The notes under the pieces: model-generated | What the model was told of the DNA's origin: nothing | The model's input: only the letters and a program-made list of their open reading frames with translations | Database searches by the model: none | Shown here: in pieces, positions 51,439 to 59,492 of the stretch | Numbering within the stretch: the stretch's first letter is position 1 | Layout: every line of letters starts with the position of its first letter | Source: Lachnospiraceae bacterium | Lineage (GTDB): Bacteria; Bacillota; Clostridia; Lachnospirales; Lachnospiraceae | Assembly: GCA_022845895.1 (NCBI GenBank) | Contig: AP025573.1 | Coordinates: forward strand, 523,501 to 587,500 | Direction: 5' to 3' | DNA: 64,000 nt | Position numbers and translations under genes: made by a program

Positions 51439-52344
51439 TCACTGTGCCAGTTCCAGCATGCGTTCCAGCGGCCGTGCCGCTTTTCGCCTTGTCGCTTCAT
51501 CCAGTTCTACGGGATGTTCCATACGTTCCAGCGCGCGGGCAACTTTCTCAAGCGTAATCAGCTTCATATCTGTGCAGCACTGGTGTCCGTGTACAGGATA
51601 GAAGCTCTTCTCTGGATTCTTGTCTTTCAGCTCTTTGAATACGCCGGCCTCGGTACAGATGATAAACTCGCTGCAGCTGCTGGCGGTTGCAAATTTGATG
51701 ATGCCGGTCGTGCTTCCTGCATAGTCTGCCAGAGCGACAGCGTCAGGCGTACATTCAGGATGGATGAGCACGAGGGCGTCCGGATGGGCTTTTTTTGCAT
51801 TTTGGATAGCTGCCGCAGTGATATCCCTATGTACATGACAGTAGCCGTCATTGAAGATAAAGTGCTTGTCCGGCAGCTTTGAGGCGATAAAATGCCCAAG
51901 GTTGGCGTCCGGTATAAAATAGATATGCCTGTTCGGCAGTGCACATACGACATCCATCGCATTGGCAGAAGTGACGCACACATCGGAATAAGTCTTGAGA
52001 AGCGCAGTGGAATTAATGTAGCAGACAACAGCAAGGTCATCGTATTCTTCTTTGCATTTTTTAATTGTTTCGATGTCCGCCATATGCGCCATAGGACAGT
52101 CGGCCGCAGCATCCGGCAAGAGCACGGTCTTGCCGGGATTGAGTATCTTGGCGCTCTCGCCCATGAATGAGACGCCGCAGAAGACGATGACATCAGCCTC
52201 TGCCGAAGCCGCGGCCTTGCTCAGATAATAGGAGTCGCCCACATAATCGGCCGCTTCCTGTACGTCATCGTCCACATAGTAATGTGCTAGTATGACAGCA
52301 TTTTTTTCTTTTTTTAATTGCTTGATTCGTTCTAAAGTAGTCAT
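51439..52344 (-). CDS. nadA: Quinolinate synthase NadA
   Basis: [4Fe-4S] enzyme (301 residues) that condenses iminoaspartate with dihydroxyacetone phosphate to quinolinate. The three cluster cysteines are in VFCGVSFMGESAKIL near 82, DVCVTSANAMDVV near 130-142 area and VHGHQCCTDMKLIT near 254, with LAHYYVDDDVQEAADYVGDS near the start. Start at 52344 is supported by AAGGAG; a longer frame upstream crosses the ribosome binding site. First gene of nadABC. Confidence 0.94.
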   Translation of the reverse strand: MTTLERIKQLKKEKNAVILAHYYVDDDVQEAADYVGDSYYLSKAAASAEADVIVFCGVSFMGESAKILNPGKTVLLPDAAADCPMAHMADIETIKKCKEEYDDLAVVCYINSTALLKTYSDVCVTSANAMDVVCALPNRHIYFIPDANLGHFIASKLPDKHFIFNDGYCHVHRDITAAAIQNAKKAHPDALVLIHPECTPDAVALADYAGSTTGIIKFATASSCSEFIICTEAGVFKELKDKNPEKSFYPVHGHQCCTDMKLITLEKVARALERMEHPVELDEATRRKAARPLERMLELAQ

Positions 52345-52420
52345 GATCCGCTCCTTCTTATATGCCCGGAACGGCTGTCCGGGCAGGTTCATGACTTACT
52401 ATTGCATAAAAAGATATACA

Positions 52421-52442
52421 TGTCAAGTCAACTGACAAGACA
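52421..52442. promoter_or_regulatory. Imperfect palindrome upstream of nadABC (candidate operator)
   Basis: Half-sites TGTCAAGTCA and TGACAAGACA separated by AC, 8 of 10 positions symmetric, overlapping minus-strand TTGACT/TTGACA -35 candidates about 80 nt before nadA. NAD operons in Firmicutes are often controlled by NiaR (YrxA); that this is its site is inference. Confidence 0.4.
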
Positions 52443-52533
52443 GTTAAGAATCGGCGTTAAGATATGGAGGATTTGATGAAAAGACTTGTATATTGTAAGG
52501 CTATGAGCTATAATAATATCGAATTGAATAGAA

Positions 52534-52656
52534 ATTCTTCAGGGGTCGGGTGCAAGTCCCAACCGGCGGTATAGTCCGCGACCCGTGCCAGTGACGGTAC
52601 GGTTGATTTGGTGCAATTCCAAAACCGACAGTAAAGTCTGGATGAGATGAAGAAGT
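52534..52656 (+). promoter_or_regulatory. FMN riboswitch (RFN element)
   Basis: All conserved RFN blocks are present in order: TTCAGGGGTCGGGTGCAA, CCCAACCGGCGGTA, AGTCCGCGACCC, GCCAGTGACGGT, TTGGTGCAATTCCAAAACCG, ACAGTAAAGTCTGGATG and AGAAG. FMN binding is expected to lower expression of the riboflavin transporter gene that follows at 52943. Confidence 0.97.
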
Positions 52657-52686
52657 GTACAGCAGCAATTGTTGGATGGATTTCAG

Positions 52687-52714
52687 GGCCCCGGTTTTTA
52701 CCGAGGTCTTTTTT
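52687..52714 (+). terminator. Expression-platform terminator of the FMN riboswitch
   Basis: Stem GGCCCCGGT (52687-52695) with ACCGAGGTC (52700-52708), one mismatch, followed by T6. Lies 30 nt after the RFN element. Confidence 0.75.
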
Positions 52715-52841
52715 ATATCACGGGAAACTTCGTTCCCTTGATATAAAAGCCCCTTCGGGGGATGCGCACTCGCTTTCGCGGAAGAAATCATCCCAAAGGC
52801 CGGATGCGCTCGGCGCAAAGAGTCCGCTAGCGGGACTCTTT
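52715..52841 (+). other. Cluster of hairpins between the FMN terminator and ribU
   Basis: Four compact stems follow one another: ATATCA-GGGAA with TTCCC-TGATAT around 52715-52745, CCCC-TTCG-GGGG near 52751-52762, GGGATG with CATCCC (to about 52794), and AAAGAGTCC (52817-52825) with GGACTCTTT (52833-52841). No gene is seen. They add at least one more potential terminator between riboswitch and ribU; their purpose is unclear. Confidence 0.5.
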
Positions 52842-52942
52842 GTTCTTACACTGATATGTCCACTTTATGTAATGCTGTATAGTTCCATGAAGATTTTCTT
52901 TCTTTGACAACTATAATGAATAACGAAAAGGAGAGAAAGAAA

Positions 52943-53581
52943 ATGAGTACAGATGTAATGACGAACGCAAATGCAAGGACAAAGACAAGAACAAAGGTAA
53001 GGATGATGGCCCAGACGGGCATGCTTGGGGCAATTGCGACAGTATTGATGCTGTTCGAAATTCCGCTTCCTTTCGCCCCGGCCTTTTACCAGATTGATTT
53101 CAGCGAAGTGCCGGTACTTGTAGGATGCTTTGCCATGGGCCCTCTGGCAGGTGCGGCCATCGAATTCATCAAGATATTGCTGAACTTTGCCATTAACGGT
53201 ACGATTACTGCAGGAGTAGGCGAGGCGGCGAATTTTCTTATCGGGTGTGCGCTTGTAGTTCCGGCGGGACTGATCTACAAGAGGAAACGTTCCAGAACAC
53301 GGGCTATTGCCGGGATGGTATCCGGGACGGTAATCATGACGGCAATCGGCTGTTTCCTGAACGCATATATCCTGCTCCCGGCTTACGCCAAGGCTTTTGA
53401 GATGCCGATAGATGCACTTGTAGGGATGGGCAATGCGATAAATGCTAGTATCACGGACCTGTTAACGTTCGTGATGTTTGCGGTCGCACCGTTCAATCTC
53501 TTGAAAGGTGTGCTTGTATCCATGATTGTGTTGCTCATATATAAGAAAATCAGCCCTGTATTTAAGATGAATGAAGGATAG
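52943..53581 (+). CDS. ribU: Riboflavin ECF transporter S component
   Basis: Substrate-binding membrane subunit (212 residues, five to six segments) of an energy-coupling-factor importer for riboflavin. Typical stretches are TGMLGAIATVLMLFEIPLPF near 24 and the region FYQIDFSEVPVLVGCFAMGP near 46, followed by GAAIEFIKILLNF and a conserved TAIGCFLNAYILLP near 133. AAAGGAG precedes the ATG at 52943; an earlier ATG at 52904 lacks one. The RFN riboswitch upstream confirms the ligand. The shared ECF ATPases and T subunit must be encoded elsewhere. Confidence 0.95.
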   Translation: MSTDVMTNANARTKTRTKVRMMAQTGMLGAIATVLMLFEIPLPFAPAFYQIDFSEVPVLVGCFAMGPLAGAAIEFIKILLNFAINGTITAGVGEAANFLIGCALVVPAGLIYKRKRSRTRAIAGMVSGTVIMTAIGCFLNAYILLPAYAKAFEMPIDALVGMGNAINASITDLLTFVMFAVAPFNLLKGVLVSMIVLLIYKKISPVFKMNEG

Positions 53582-53595
53582 GATAATCAATATGT

Positions 53596-53624
53596 AAGGG
53601 CAGCCTGATATGCAGGCTGCCCTT
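53596..53624. terminator. Hairpin after ribU
   Basis: 12-bp perfect stem AAGGGCAGCCTG (53596-53607) with CAGGCTGCCCTT (53613-53624), 15 nt after the ribU stop. The T run after it is poor, but it stands between convergent genes. Confidence 0.6.
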
Positions 53625-53659
53625 GGCATTGTCAATCTAAGCTTCATGTTGTATCGCGA

Positions 53660-54391
53660 TTAGTGGTGCCCATGGCCTCCGCAGCCATGGCTGCCACATG
53701 TGTGGCCCGCTTCTCCATGGTGGTGGCTGCACATCGTATCCGGATCATAGGACAGTGTACCGTCCAGGAACGATGCTACCTGGTCGTCGGCTTCGCCTAC
53801 GGCTCCAGGGTACAGGTCTATGCCCGCTTCCGACAGTGCATTCCTTGCACCTGCGCCGATTCCTCCGCAGATGAGCACATCCACGCCAAAGTCCAAGAGC
53901 AGAGATGCAAGTGCCCCGTGTCCTTGACCGTCCGTGCCCTTCACTTCGGAGGAGAGGATGGTTCTATCCTTCACTTCATAGATTTTGAACTGTTTCGTGT
54001 GGCCGAAATGCTGGAATATCTGTCCGTTTTCATAAGTGACTGCAATTTTCATAATATGGCCTCCTTTTTCCTCTTTTATTTTCATATGCCGGCTGCGGGA
54101 GTATCTGCCACAGATAGTATAGTCGCCTCCGCTGATATCGAGGTATGTCCCTTCGACGAGAAAGCGGGCAACCTTTTTGCGTGCCTGCGTATAGAGAGAC
54201 TGGACGGTAGCACGGCTTACCTGCATCTGGGCCGCACACTCTGCCTGCGTCATGCCGCTGTAATCCATAAGCCGGATTGTCTCAAATTCCTCGACAGTGA
54301 GGTTGATTCCATTTCTTGGGCTGCCTGATGCCGTGAAACGAACGCAGCGGGGCATGCTGCCGACGCAGCGTGTCTTGCCTGGACGTGCCAT
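53660..54391 (-). CDS. DUF134 DNA-binding domain fused to NifX/NifB-type cofactor-binding domain
   Basis: Frame of 243 residues. Residues 1-105 are DUF134, a sigma-like helix-turn-helix family (MPRCVRFTASG, NLTVEEFETIRLMDYSGMTQ, ECAAQMQVSRATVQSLYTQA). From residue 114 a dinitrogenase iron-molybdenum cofactor domain begins (MKIAVTYENGQIFQHFGHTK, DVLICGGIGAGARNALSEAG), ending in a His/Cys tail (CSHHHGEAGHTCGSHGCGG). Met114 (ATG at 54052) has its own perfect AAGGAGG at 54066-54060, so a separate 130-residue NifX-like protein is probably also made. Usually these are two genes. Likely a metal- or redox-responsive regulator; function unknown. Confidence 0.85.
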   Translation of the reverse strand: MARPGKTRCVGSMPRCVRFTASGSPRNGINLTVEEFETIRLMDYSGMTQAECAAQMQVSRATVQSLYTQARKKVARFLVEGTYLDISGGDYTICGRYSRSRHMKIKEEKGGHIMKIAVTYENGQIFQHFGHTKQFKIYEVKDRTILSSEVKGTDGQGHGALASLLLDFGVDVLICGGIGAGARNALSEAGIDLYPGAVGEADDQVASFLDGTLSYDPDTMCSHHHGEAGHTCGSHGCGGHGHH

Positions 54392-54494
54392 GAGATACTC
54401 CTTTCGCCGTCCATCCTATAATTCTTAGATGGTGTTATCAGTATATTACAATAGTTGTTGGCATATGTCAATAAATGTGTGGGAGAATATCATT

Positions 54495-54866
54495 TTATTC
54501 TTTACAAGGGCAGATTTCTATCCAATAGCCGTCAGGATCCTCGATAAAATATATGCCCATCTCAGCATTCTCAAAGCATACGCAGTCCATTGCCCTGTGG
54601 TGCGCCAGCGCTTTGTCAAAGTCGTCTACACGGAAGGCGAGATGTGATTCGTTGTCGCCAAGCTCATACGGGCGGTCCATATCACGCAGCCATGTGAGCT
54701 CCAGCAGATGGGGCGTCGTATCATCACCGAGAAAGACGAGCCGGAAGCTGCCATCATCAGCCTCCTTTTCACGTGTCACCGTAAGTCCAAGCGCTTTTTT
54801 ATAGAAATCCAAGGATTTCTCAAGATCTCGCACATTGATATTGTTGTGGTAAAATGTAAACTTCAT
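54495..54866 (-). CDS. VOC-family protein (glyoxalase I-like)
   Basis: Metalloenzyme-fold protein of 123 residues: MKFTFYHNNINVRDLEKSLD, FYKKALGLTV, and the second beta-alpha-beta repeat with ESHLAFRVDDFDKALAHH and EDPDGYWIEI. Metal ligand candidates are H8 or N-terminal His, E in LLELTWL, H in SHLAF and E in WIEICP, as in lactoylglutathione lyases. GGAGGG 8 nt before the ATG at 54866 fixes the start. The substrate is unknown; methylglyoxal detoxification is one option. Confidence 0.88.
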   Translation of the reverse strand: MKFTFYHNNINVRDLEKSLDFYKKALGLTVTREKEADDGSFRLVFLGDDTTPHLLELTWLRDMDRPYELGDNESHLAFRVDDFDKALAHHRAMDCVCFENAEMGIYFIEDPDGYWIEICPCKE

Positions 54867-54972
54867 ACTAGTAACCCTCCTGTTATCCATTGATATACAA
54901 ATAAGTATATCATTAGTGGCAGAAGAAAAAAAGATGTGTTATACTGTTTCAAAAGGACAGGAGGTACGAAAG

Positions 54973-55599
54973 ATGTCTGTAAAAGTGGAAGTAAAGCTGG
55001 ATGTCGAATCTATGGCAGATTTTATGATTTATCATATTTATACAAGTGGCGCGGGGATGACCGCTCTTATACTCGGTATGCTCAATGTAGGGTTGACGAT
55101 CGCTTTTGTCATGAGACGGCAGTTCCTGCTTGCGGCAGTATTTCTTCTGTTCGTATGCTTGGTATTCATAGTATTTCCTGTATTTATCAGGAAGAAGGTC
55201 GTCAGGCAGATGCAGAACTCCAGGCGTCTTGAAGAGACGGTGACTTATGAGTTCATGGAAGACGGCATCCTGACAACCACGTCGGAAGACAGCGGGAAAG
55301 CTTCTTGGAGCAAGTTCAAAAGAGCGATATCCAGAAAGCAGATCATCTTCCTGTATGATGCCCAGAAGCGTGCGATTATTCTTCCGGTCAGCCAGTTAGG
55401 AGACAAGTATACGGAGATTGTCGACATGATATTCGCACACATGCCGGCGCCTGCGGTCAGAATCCGCCGACTGGACGGCAAGAAGGGAAAAGTGGCCGGG
55501 CCCCGGAAGGAAGAAGACAGGAAAGAATCGGATAGGAAAGCAGATGTAGACGAGAAAGCGACGCGGGAACCGGAAGAGGAGAAAGGGCCGGCAGAATAG
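54973..55599 (+). CDS. YcxB-like membrane protein
   Basis: Protein of 208 residues with two adjacent membrane segments (AGMTALILGMLNVGLTIAFV and FLLAAVFLLFVCLVFIVFPV, about residues 25-75) and a cytosolic YcxB-like beta domain (VTYEFMEDGILTTTSEDSGK, WSKFKRAISRKQIIFLYDAQ). The last 45 residues are highly charged (RKEEDRKESDRKADVDEK). AGGAGG precedes the ATG at 54973. YcxB proteins have no known function. It runs 12 nt ahead of tsaE and may share the transcript. Confidence 0.8.
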   Translation: MSVKVEVKLDVESMADFMIYHIYTSGAGMTALILGMLNVGLTIAFVMRRQFLLAAVFLLFVCLVFIVFPVFIRKKVVRQMQNSRRLEETVTYEFMEDGILTTTSEDSGKASWSKFKRAISRKQIIFLYDAQKRAIILPVSQLGDKYTEIVDMIFAHMPAPAVRIRRLDGKKGKVAGPRKEEDRKESDRKADVDEKATREPEEEKGPAE

Positions 55600-55611
55600 A
55601 AAGGGTATGCA

Positions 55612-56037
55612 ATGGTTATAGAGAGTTACAGCGAGAAGGAGACATATGAACTTGGGCGGGGCATGGGGGAAAAAGCCTGTCCCGGCCAGGTCTACACACT
55701 AATCGGGGACCTGGGCACTGGCAAGACCATATTCACGAAAGGGCTTGCGGCCGGGCTGGGCATTCTGGAACCTGTGAGCAGCCCGACTTTTACGATTGTG
55801 CAGGTATATGAAGAAGGGCGTCTGCCCTTCTATCATTTTGATGTCTACAGAATCGGCTCCATAGAAGAGATGGATGAAATCGGTTATGAAGACTATGTGT
55901 ACGGGGAAGGGGTGAGCCTGATTGAGTGGGCGGACCTCATAGAAGAGATTCTCCCGGAACATTATACGGAAGTCAGGATAGAAAAGGACCCGGAAAAGGG
56001 ATTTGATTATCGGAGGATTGGCATATGCGCATATTAG
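55612..56037 (+). CDS. tsaE: tRNA threonylcarbamoyladenosine synthesis ATPase TsaE
   Basis: P-loop ATPase (141 residues) that with TsaB and TsaD installs t6A at position 37 of ANN-decoding tRNAs. Walker A GDLGTGKTIFTKGLA near 36-50, switch region SSPTFTIVQVYEEG near 60, FYHFDVYRIGSIEEMDEIGY near 78 and VSLIEWADLIEEILP near 101 are typical. The last 13 nt overlap tsaB, so translation is coupled. Confidence 0.95.
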   Translation: MVIESYSEKETYELGRGMGEKACPGQVYTLIGDLGTGKTIFTKGLAAGLGILEPVSSPTFTIVQVYEEGRLPFYHFDVYRIGSIEEMDEIGYEDYVYGEGVSLIEWADLIEEILPEHYTEVRIEKDPEKGFDYRRIGICAY

Positions 56038-56729
56038 CACTGGACAGCTCGGGACTGGTTGCCAGCGTCGCTGTCGTCGAGGAAGAACAGACGGTTGCGG
56101 AATACACGGTAAATTATAAAAAGACGCATTCTCAGACACTTCTGCCTATGCTCGATGAAGTGGTGAAGATGATCGAGCTGGACATGGATACAATTGATGC
56201 TATCGCAGTTGCGGGGGGGCCGGGCTCCTTTACCGGGCTGCGGATTGGTTCGGCGACCGCAAAGGGACTGGGACTGGCGCTTGATAAGCCGCTTATACAT
56301 GTCCCTACGCTGGAAGGCATGGCATACAACCTGTATGGAACGCCGGGCATCATATGTCCGGTCATGGATGCCAGGAGAAATCAGGTATATACAGGGCTGT
56401 ACAGAATGGAGCACAAGCTTGAAGTGCTGGAAGACCAGATGGCCGTCCCGGTTGGAGAGCTTGCCGACCGGCTTAACGAAGCCGGGGAGAAGGTTACATT
56501 CCTGGGAGACGGGGTTCCTGTATACAGAGGGATACTGGAAGAGATGCTGGCAGTCGAGCACTACTATGCGCCGGCGCATATGAACCGCCAGCGTGCAGCC
56601 GCACTTGGAACGCTTGGTTTGAAGTATCTGACAGAAGGCAGGAGCGAGACCGCGGCACAACACCGTCCGGATTACCTTAGAGTATCACAGGCAGAACGGG
56701 AGAGGAAAGAGAGGTTGAAAGAATCATGA
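56025..56729 (+). CDS. tsaB: tRNA threonylcarbamoyladenosine synthesis protein TsaB
   Basis: Partner of TsaD with an incomplete ASKHA fold (234 residues). Opening MRILALDSSGLVASVAVVEE, then HSQTLLPMLDEVVKMIELDM near 37 and AVAGGPGSFTGLRIGSATAK near 66, which is the TsaB signature. Overlaps tsaE at its start and the aldolase gene at its end by 4 nt, so it is embedded in one operon with tsaE, aldolase, rimI and tsaD. Confidence 0.95.
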   Translation: MRILALDSSGLVASVAVVEEEQTVAEYTVNYKKTHSQTLLPMLDEVVKMIELDMDTIDAIAVAGGPGSFTGLRIGSATAKGLGLALDKPLIHVPTLEGMAYNLYGTPGIICPVMDARRNQVYTGLYRMEHKLEVLEDQMAVPVGELADRLNEAGEKVTFLGDGVPVYRGILEEMLAVEHYYAPAHMNRQRAAALGTLGLKYLTEGRSETAAQHRPDYLRVSQAERERKERLKES

Positions 56730-57760
56730 TTATATTTGAATGCGACTATACGGAAGGGGCTCATCCAGAGATTCTGAAGAAGTTGGAAGAGACGAATTAT
56801 ACGCAGACGCCGGGATATGGCATGGATGTCTACTGCGAAAGTGCAAGGGAGAAGATTCTGGAAGCGTGCGGATCCCCGTCCGCGGACGTACACTTTCTGG
56901 TCGGAGGGACACAGGCCAACTTTACAGTCATCAGTTCTGTCCTCCGCCCGTTCCAGGGGGTGATAGCAGCTGAGAGCGGGCATATCAATGTACATGAGAC
57001 AGGCGCGGTGGAAGGTACCGGACACAAAGTGCTGACCCTTCCGAGTGAAGACGGAAAGATAACGGCAGACCAGGTACGCCGGATGTATGAGTCCCATTGG
57101 GACGATGTCACTCATGAGCATATGGTGCAGCCGGGCATGGTATACATCTCCCATCCGACAGAGAATGGGACCTTGTACAGCAAGGAAGAGCTGGAAGAAC
57201 TATACGATACGTGCAGGGAGAGGAATCTGCCGCTCTTTCTGGACGGGGCCCGTCTCGGTTATGGAATCATGTCGGAAGCGTCTACGCTGACACTGAAGGA
57301 TATTGCCGCGCTGACCGATGTATTCTATATAGGTGGTACGAAGGTAGGCGCCTTATTCGGGGAGGCCGTAGTGATTGTCAACCCTGCGCTTAAAAAAGAC
57401 TTCCGGTATATGATCAAGCATAATGGAGGGATGCTGGCAAAAGGCAGGCTGCTCGGCATCCAGTTTGACACGCTGTTTACGGATGGTTTATATTATAAGG
57501 TGGCAGAACACGCAGATCGTCTCGCTATGCGTCTTAAAGCCGCATTTCAGAAGAAAGGATACGGACTGCGCTATGACTCCTATACGAACCAGCAGTTTCC
57601 TATCCTTCCGAACGCTCATATGGAGAAGCTGGCCGAGAAGTATTCGTTCAGCTTCTGGGAGGCGGTCGATGAAGGCCATACGGCTGTAAGATTCTGTACA
57701 AGCTGGGCAACGCAGGATGAAGCGGTCCGGCAGCTGATTGAAGACATACAGGATCTGTAG
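56726..57760 (+). CDS. Threonine aldolase-type PLP enzyme
   Basis: Low-specificity threonine aldolase / beta-eliminating lyase family (344 residues): splits threonine or allo-threonine into glycine and acetaldehyde. PLP features: FLVGGTQANFTVISSVLRPF near 53, HINVHETGAVEGTGHKVLTL near 89, LFLDGARLGYGI near 170 and the lysine region DVFYIGGTKVGALFGEAVVI near 197 (Schiff-base lysine in GGTKVGALFGE). The ATG overlaps the tsaB stop. Its position inside the t6A cluster, where threonine is a substrate, is notable. Confidence 0.9.
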   Translation: MIIFECDYTEGAHPEILKKLEETNYTQTPGYGMDVYCESAREKILEACGSPSADVHFLVGGTQANFTVISSVLRPFQGVIAAESGHINVHETGAVEGTGHKVLTLPSEDGKITADQVRRMYESHWDDVTHEHMVQPGMVYISHPTENGTLYSKEELEELYDTCRERNLPLFLDGARLGYGIMSEASTLTLKDIAALTDVFYIGGTKVGALFGEAVVIVNPALKKDFRYMIKHNGGMLAKGRLLGIQFDTLFTDGLYYKVAEHADRLAMRLKAAFQKKGYGLRYDSYTNQQFPILPNAHMEKLAEKYSFSFWEAVDEGHTAVRFCTSWATQDEAVRQLIEDIQDL

Positions 57761-57781
57761 GGCAGACAGGAGGCGGTTGAT

Positions 57782-58225
57782 ATGTTTGAAGTACGCCAGA
57801 TAGAGGAAACAGACATTGACAGGATAGCCTGTCTGGAACAGCAGATATTTCCGGACAGCTGGAGCTATGAAGCGGTCCGTGACACATACCGGCAGGACAA
57901 TTCGGTACTGTTCGGGGCTTTCGACGGAGGGAGGCTGATTGGCTATCTTATCGTATATTATGTACTGGATGAAGGGGAGATTGCCAGGATTGCCGTGGAG
58001 GAGGGCAGCAGGCGGCAAGGGGCTGCCGGACACATGCTGCTTAAGCTTGAGGATTTCTGTGAGGAAAAAGGGATTGCAAGACTCATGCTGGAAGTAAGAG
58101 AAAGCAATGAAGCGGCGGCTGCCTTCTATAAAGATTACGGTTTTGAAGAGGACGGCGTACGAAAGGGGTACTATGCTAATCCTTTGGAGGATGCGGTGCT
58201 CATGAGCCGCAGGCTTGGCAGGTAA
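57782..58225 (+). CDS. rimI: Ribosomal protein S18 alanine N-acetyltransferase-type GNAT
   Basis: GNAT acetyltransferase (147 residues). Acetyl-CoA binding motif A is EGEIARIAVEEGSRRQGAAG near 63-82 (R-x-x-G-x-G/A), and motif B is LEVRESNEAAAAFYKDYGFE near 104-123. RimI acetylates the N-terminus of S18 and is regularly placed between tsaB and tsaD in Firmicutes, which supports the name. The second G of the classical QGxG loop is A here (RRQGAAG). Confidence 0.88.
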   Translation: MFEVRQIEETDIDRIACLEQQIFPDSWSYEAVRDTYRQDNSVLFGAFDGGRLIGYLIVYYVLDEGEIARIAVEEGSRRQGAAGHMLLKLEDFCEEKGIARLMLEVRESNEAAAAFYKDYGFEEDGVRKGYYANPLEDAVLMSRRLGR

Positions 58226-58330
58226 TTGACAGTTTTAACAGCAGTTCCCACTAGGAACTGCGGCGGCAGTCCGTTATAATGTAGGCGTAGCACAGAGAAG
58301 TCGAAGTGAGATGCACACAGGAGGAATCGT

Positions 58331-58558
58331 ATGCGCCAGTATAGTGTTAAGATAAAAGAGACAAAAGATATTGAAAAAATTATTTGCAATAAATGTGGGA
58401 AAGAGATTATCATTTCCAGAGGGGTTCCCCAGGAGGACTATCTTGAAGTGGAAAAACGATGGGGATATCAGTCCGGCAAAGACAATCAGGTAGACTGCTT
58501 TGATCTATGTGAAGACTGTTATGACGAAATGGTAAAAGGATTTAAAATCAAGATTTAG
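58331..58558 (+). CDS. Small zinc-ribbon-like protein, unknown function
   Basis: Protein of 75 residues with two cysteine pairs: CNKCGKEI near residues 19-26 and CFDLCEDCYDEM near 56-67, a layout that fits one zinc site. Between them is SRGVPQEDYLEVEKRWGYQS. No family is assigned, although similar short proteins are seen in Lachnospiraceae genomes. AGGAGG precedes the ATG. Upstream (58226-58330) are a hairpin GCAGTTCC/GGAACTGC (58241-58261) and a TATAAT near 58275, so it may have its own promoter. It is 14 nt ahead of rnz. Confidence 0.7.
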   Translation: MRQYSVKIKETKDIEKIICNKCGKEIIISRGVPQEDYLEVEKRWGYQSGKDNQVDCFDLCEDCYDEMVKGFKIKI

Positions 58559-58572
58559 AATAGAGGTATGAT

Positions 58573-59484
58573 ATGTTAGATGTATGTTTGTTGGGAACCG
58601 GCGGCATGATGCCGCTGCCTTACCGCTGGCTGACAGCGCTTATGGTGCGGTATAACGGCAGCAGCGTGCTGATTGATTGTGGAGAGGGCACGCAGATTGC
58701 TATCAAGGAGAAGGGGTGGAGCTTTAAGCCGATTGATGTAATCTGCTTTACCCACTATCACGGCGACCATATCAGCGGGCTTCCCGGCCTGCTTCTGACG
58801 ATGGGCAATGCAGACCGTACAGAGCCGCTGACGCTGATTGGGCCGAAGGGACTTGAGAGAGTAGTAAACGCGCTCAGGGTAATCGCGCCGGAACTGCCGT
58901 TTCCTGTCAAATATATCGAGATTACAGAGCCGGAACAGGTATTTGAGATGAACGGATACCGTCTGAAGGCGTTCCGGGTAAATCATAATGTCATCTGCTA
59001 TGGATATACGATGGAGGTGGACCGGGCCGGCAAGTTTGATGTAGACCGGGCGAGCGCGGCCGGCATTCCCAAGAAGTACTGGGGTATCCTGCAGAACGGG
59101 GAGAAAGTAGAAGAAGGCGGTAGGGTGTATACGCCGGATATGGTGCTTGGACCCCCGAGAAAAGGTATTAAGCTGGCCTACTGTACAGATACGAGGCCGA
59201 CCGATTCTATCCGGGAGAATGCAGCCGGTTCCGACTTGTTTATCTGCGAGGGAATGTATGGAGAGAAGGACAAGCTGAAGAAGGCGAAAGAATATAAGCA
59301 CATGACGTTCCATGAGGCAGCCCGTCTTGCCAAAGACGCAGAAGTCAGGGAAATGTGGCTGACCCACTACAGCCCGTCGCTTACGCGTCCGGAGGATTAC
59401 ATGGATGATGTGCGGGCCATATTCCCTAATGCGGTGGCGGCCAAGGACAAGCGCACGGTCGAACTGACATTTTCACAGGGATAG
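58573..59484 (+). CDS. rnz: Ribonuclease Z / metallo-beta-lactamase fold nuclease
   Basis: tRNA 3'-processing endonuclease family (303 residues). MBL motifs: [20 protein letters not shown] near 59-78 with the H-x-H-x-D-H metal ligands, [13 protein letters not shown] near 137, [11 protein letters not shown] near 201 with the bridging aspartate, KHMTFHEAA with the PxKxxxF-like substitute and WLTHYSPS near 267. The fit to the RNase Z branch is good; substrate preference (CCA-less tRNA) is inferred from the family. 8 nt before tsaD. Confidence 0.85.
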   Translation: MLDVCLLGTGGMMPLPYRWLTALMVRYNGSSVLIDCGEGTQIAIKEKGWSFKPIDVICFTHYHGDHISGLPGLLLTMGNADRTEPLTLIGPKGLERVVNALRVIAPELPFPVKYIEITEPEQVFEMNGYRLKAFRVNHNVICYGYTMEVDRAGKFDVDRASAAGIPKKYWGILQNGEKVEEGGRVYTPDMVLGPPRKGIKLAYCTDTRPTDSIRENAAGSDLFICEGMYGEKDKLKKAKEYKHMTFHEAARLAKDAEVREMWLTHYSPSLTRPEDYMDDVRAIFPNAVAAKDKRTVELTFSQG

Positions 59485-59492
59485 GAGATATT

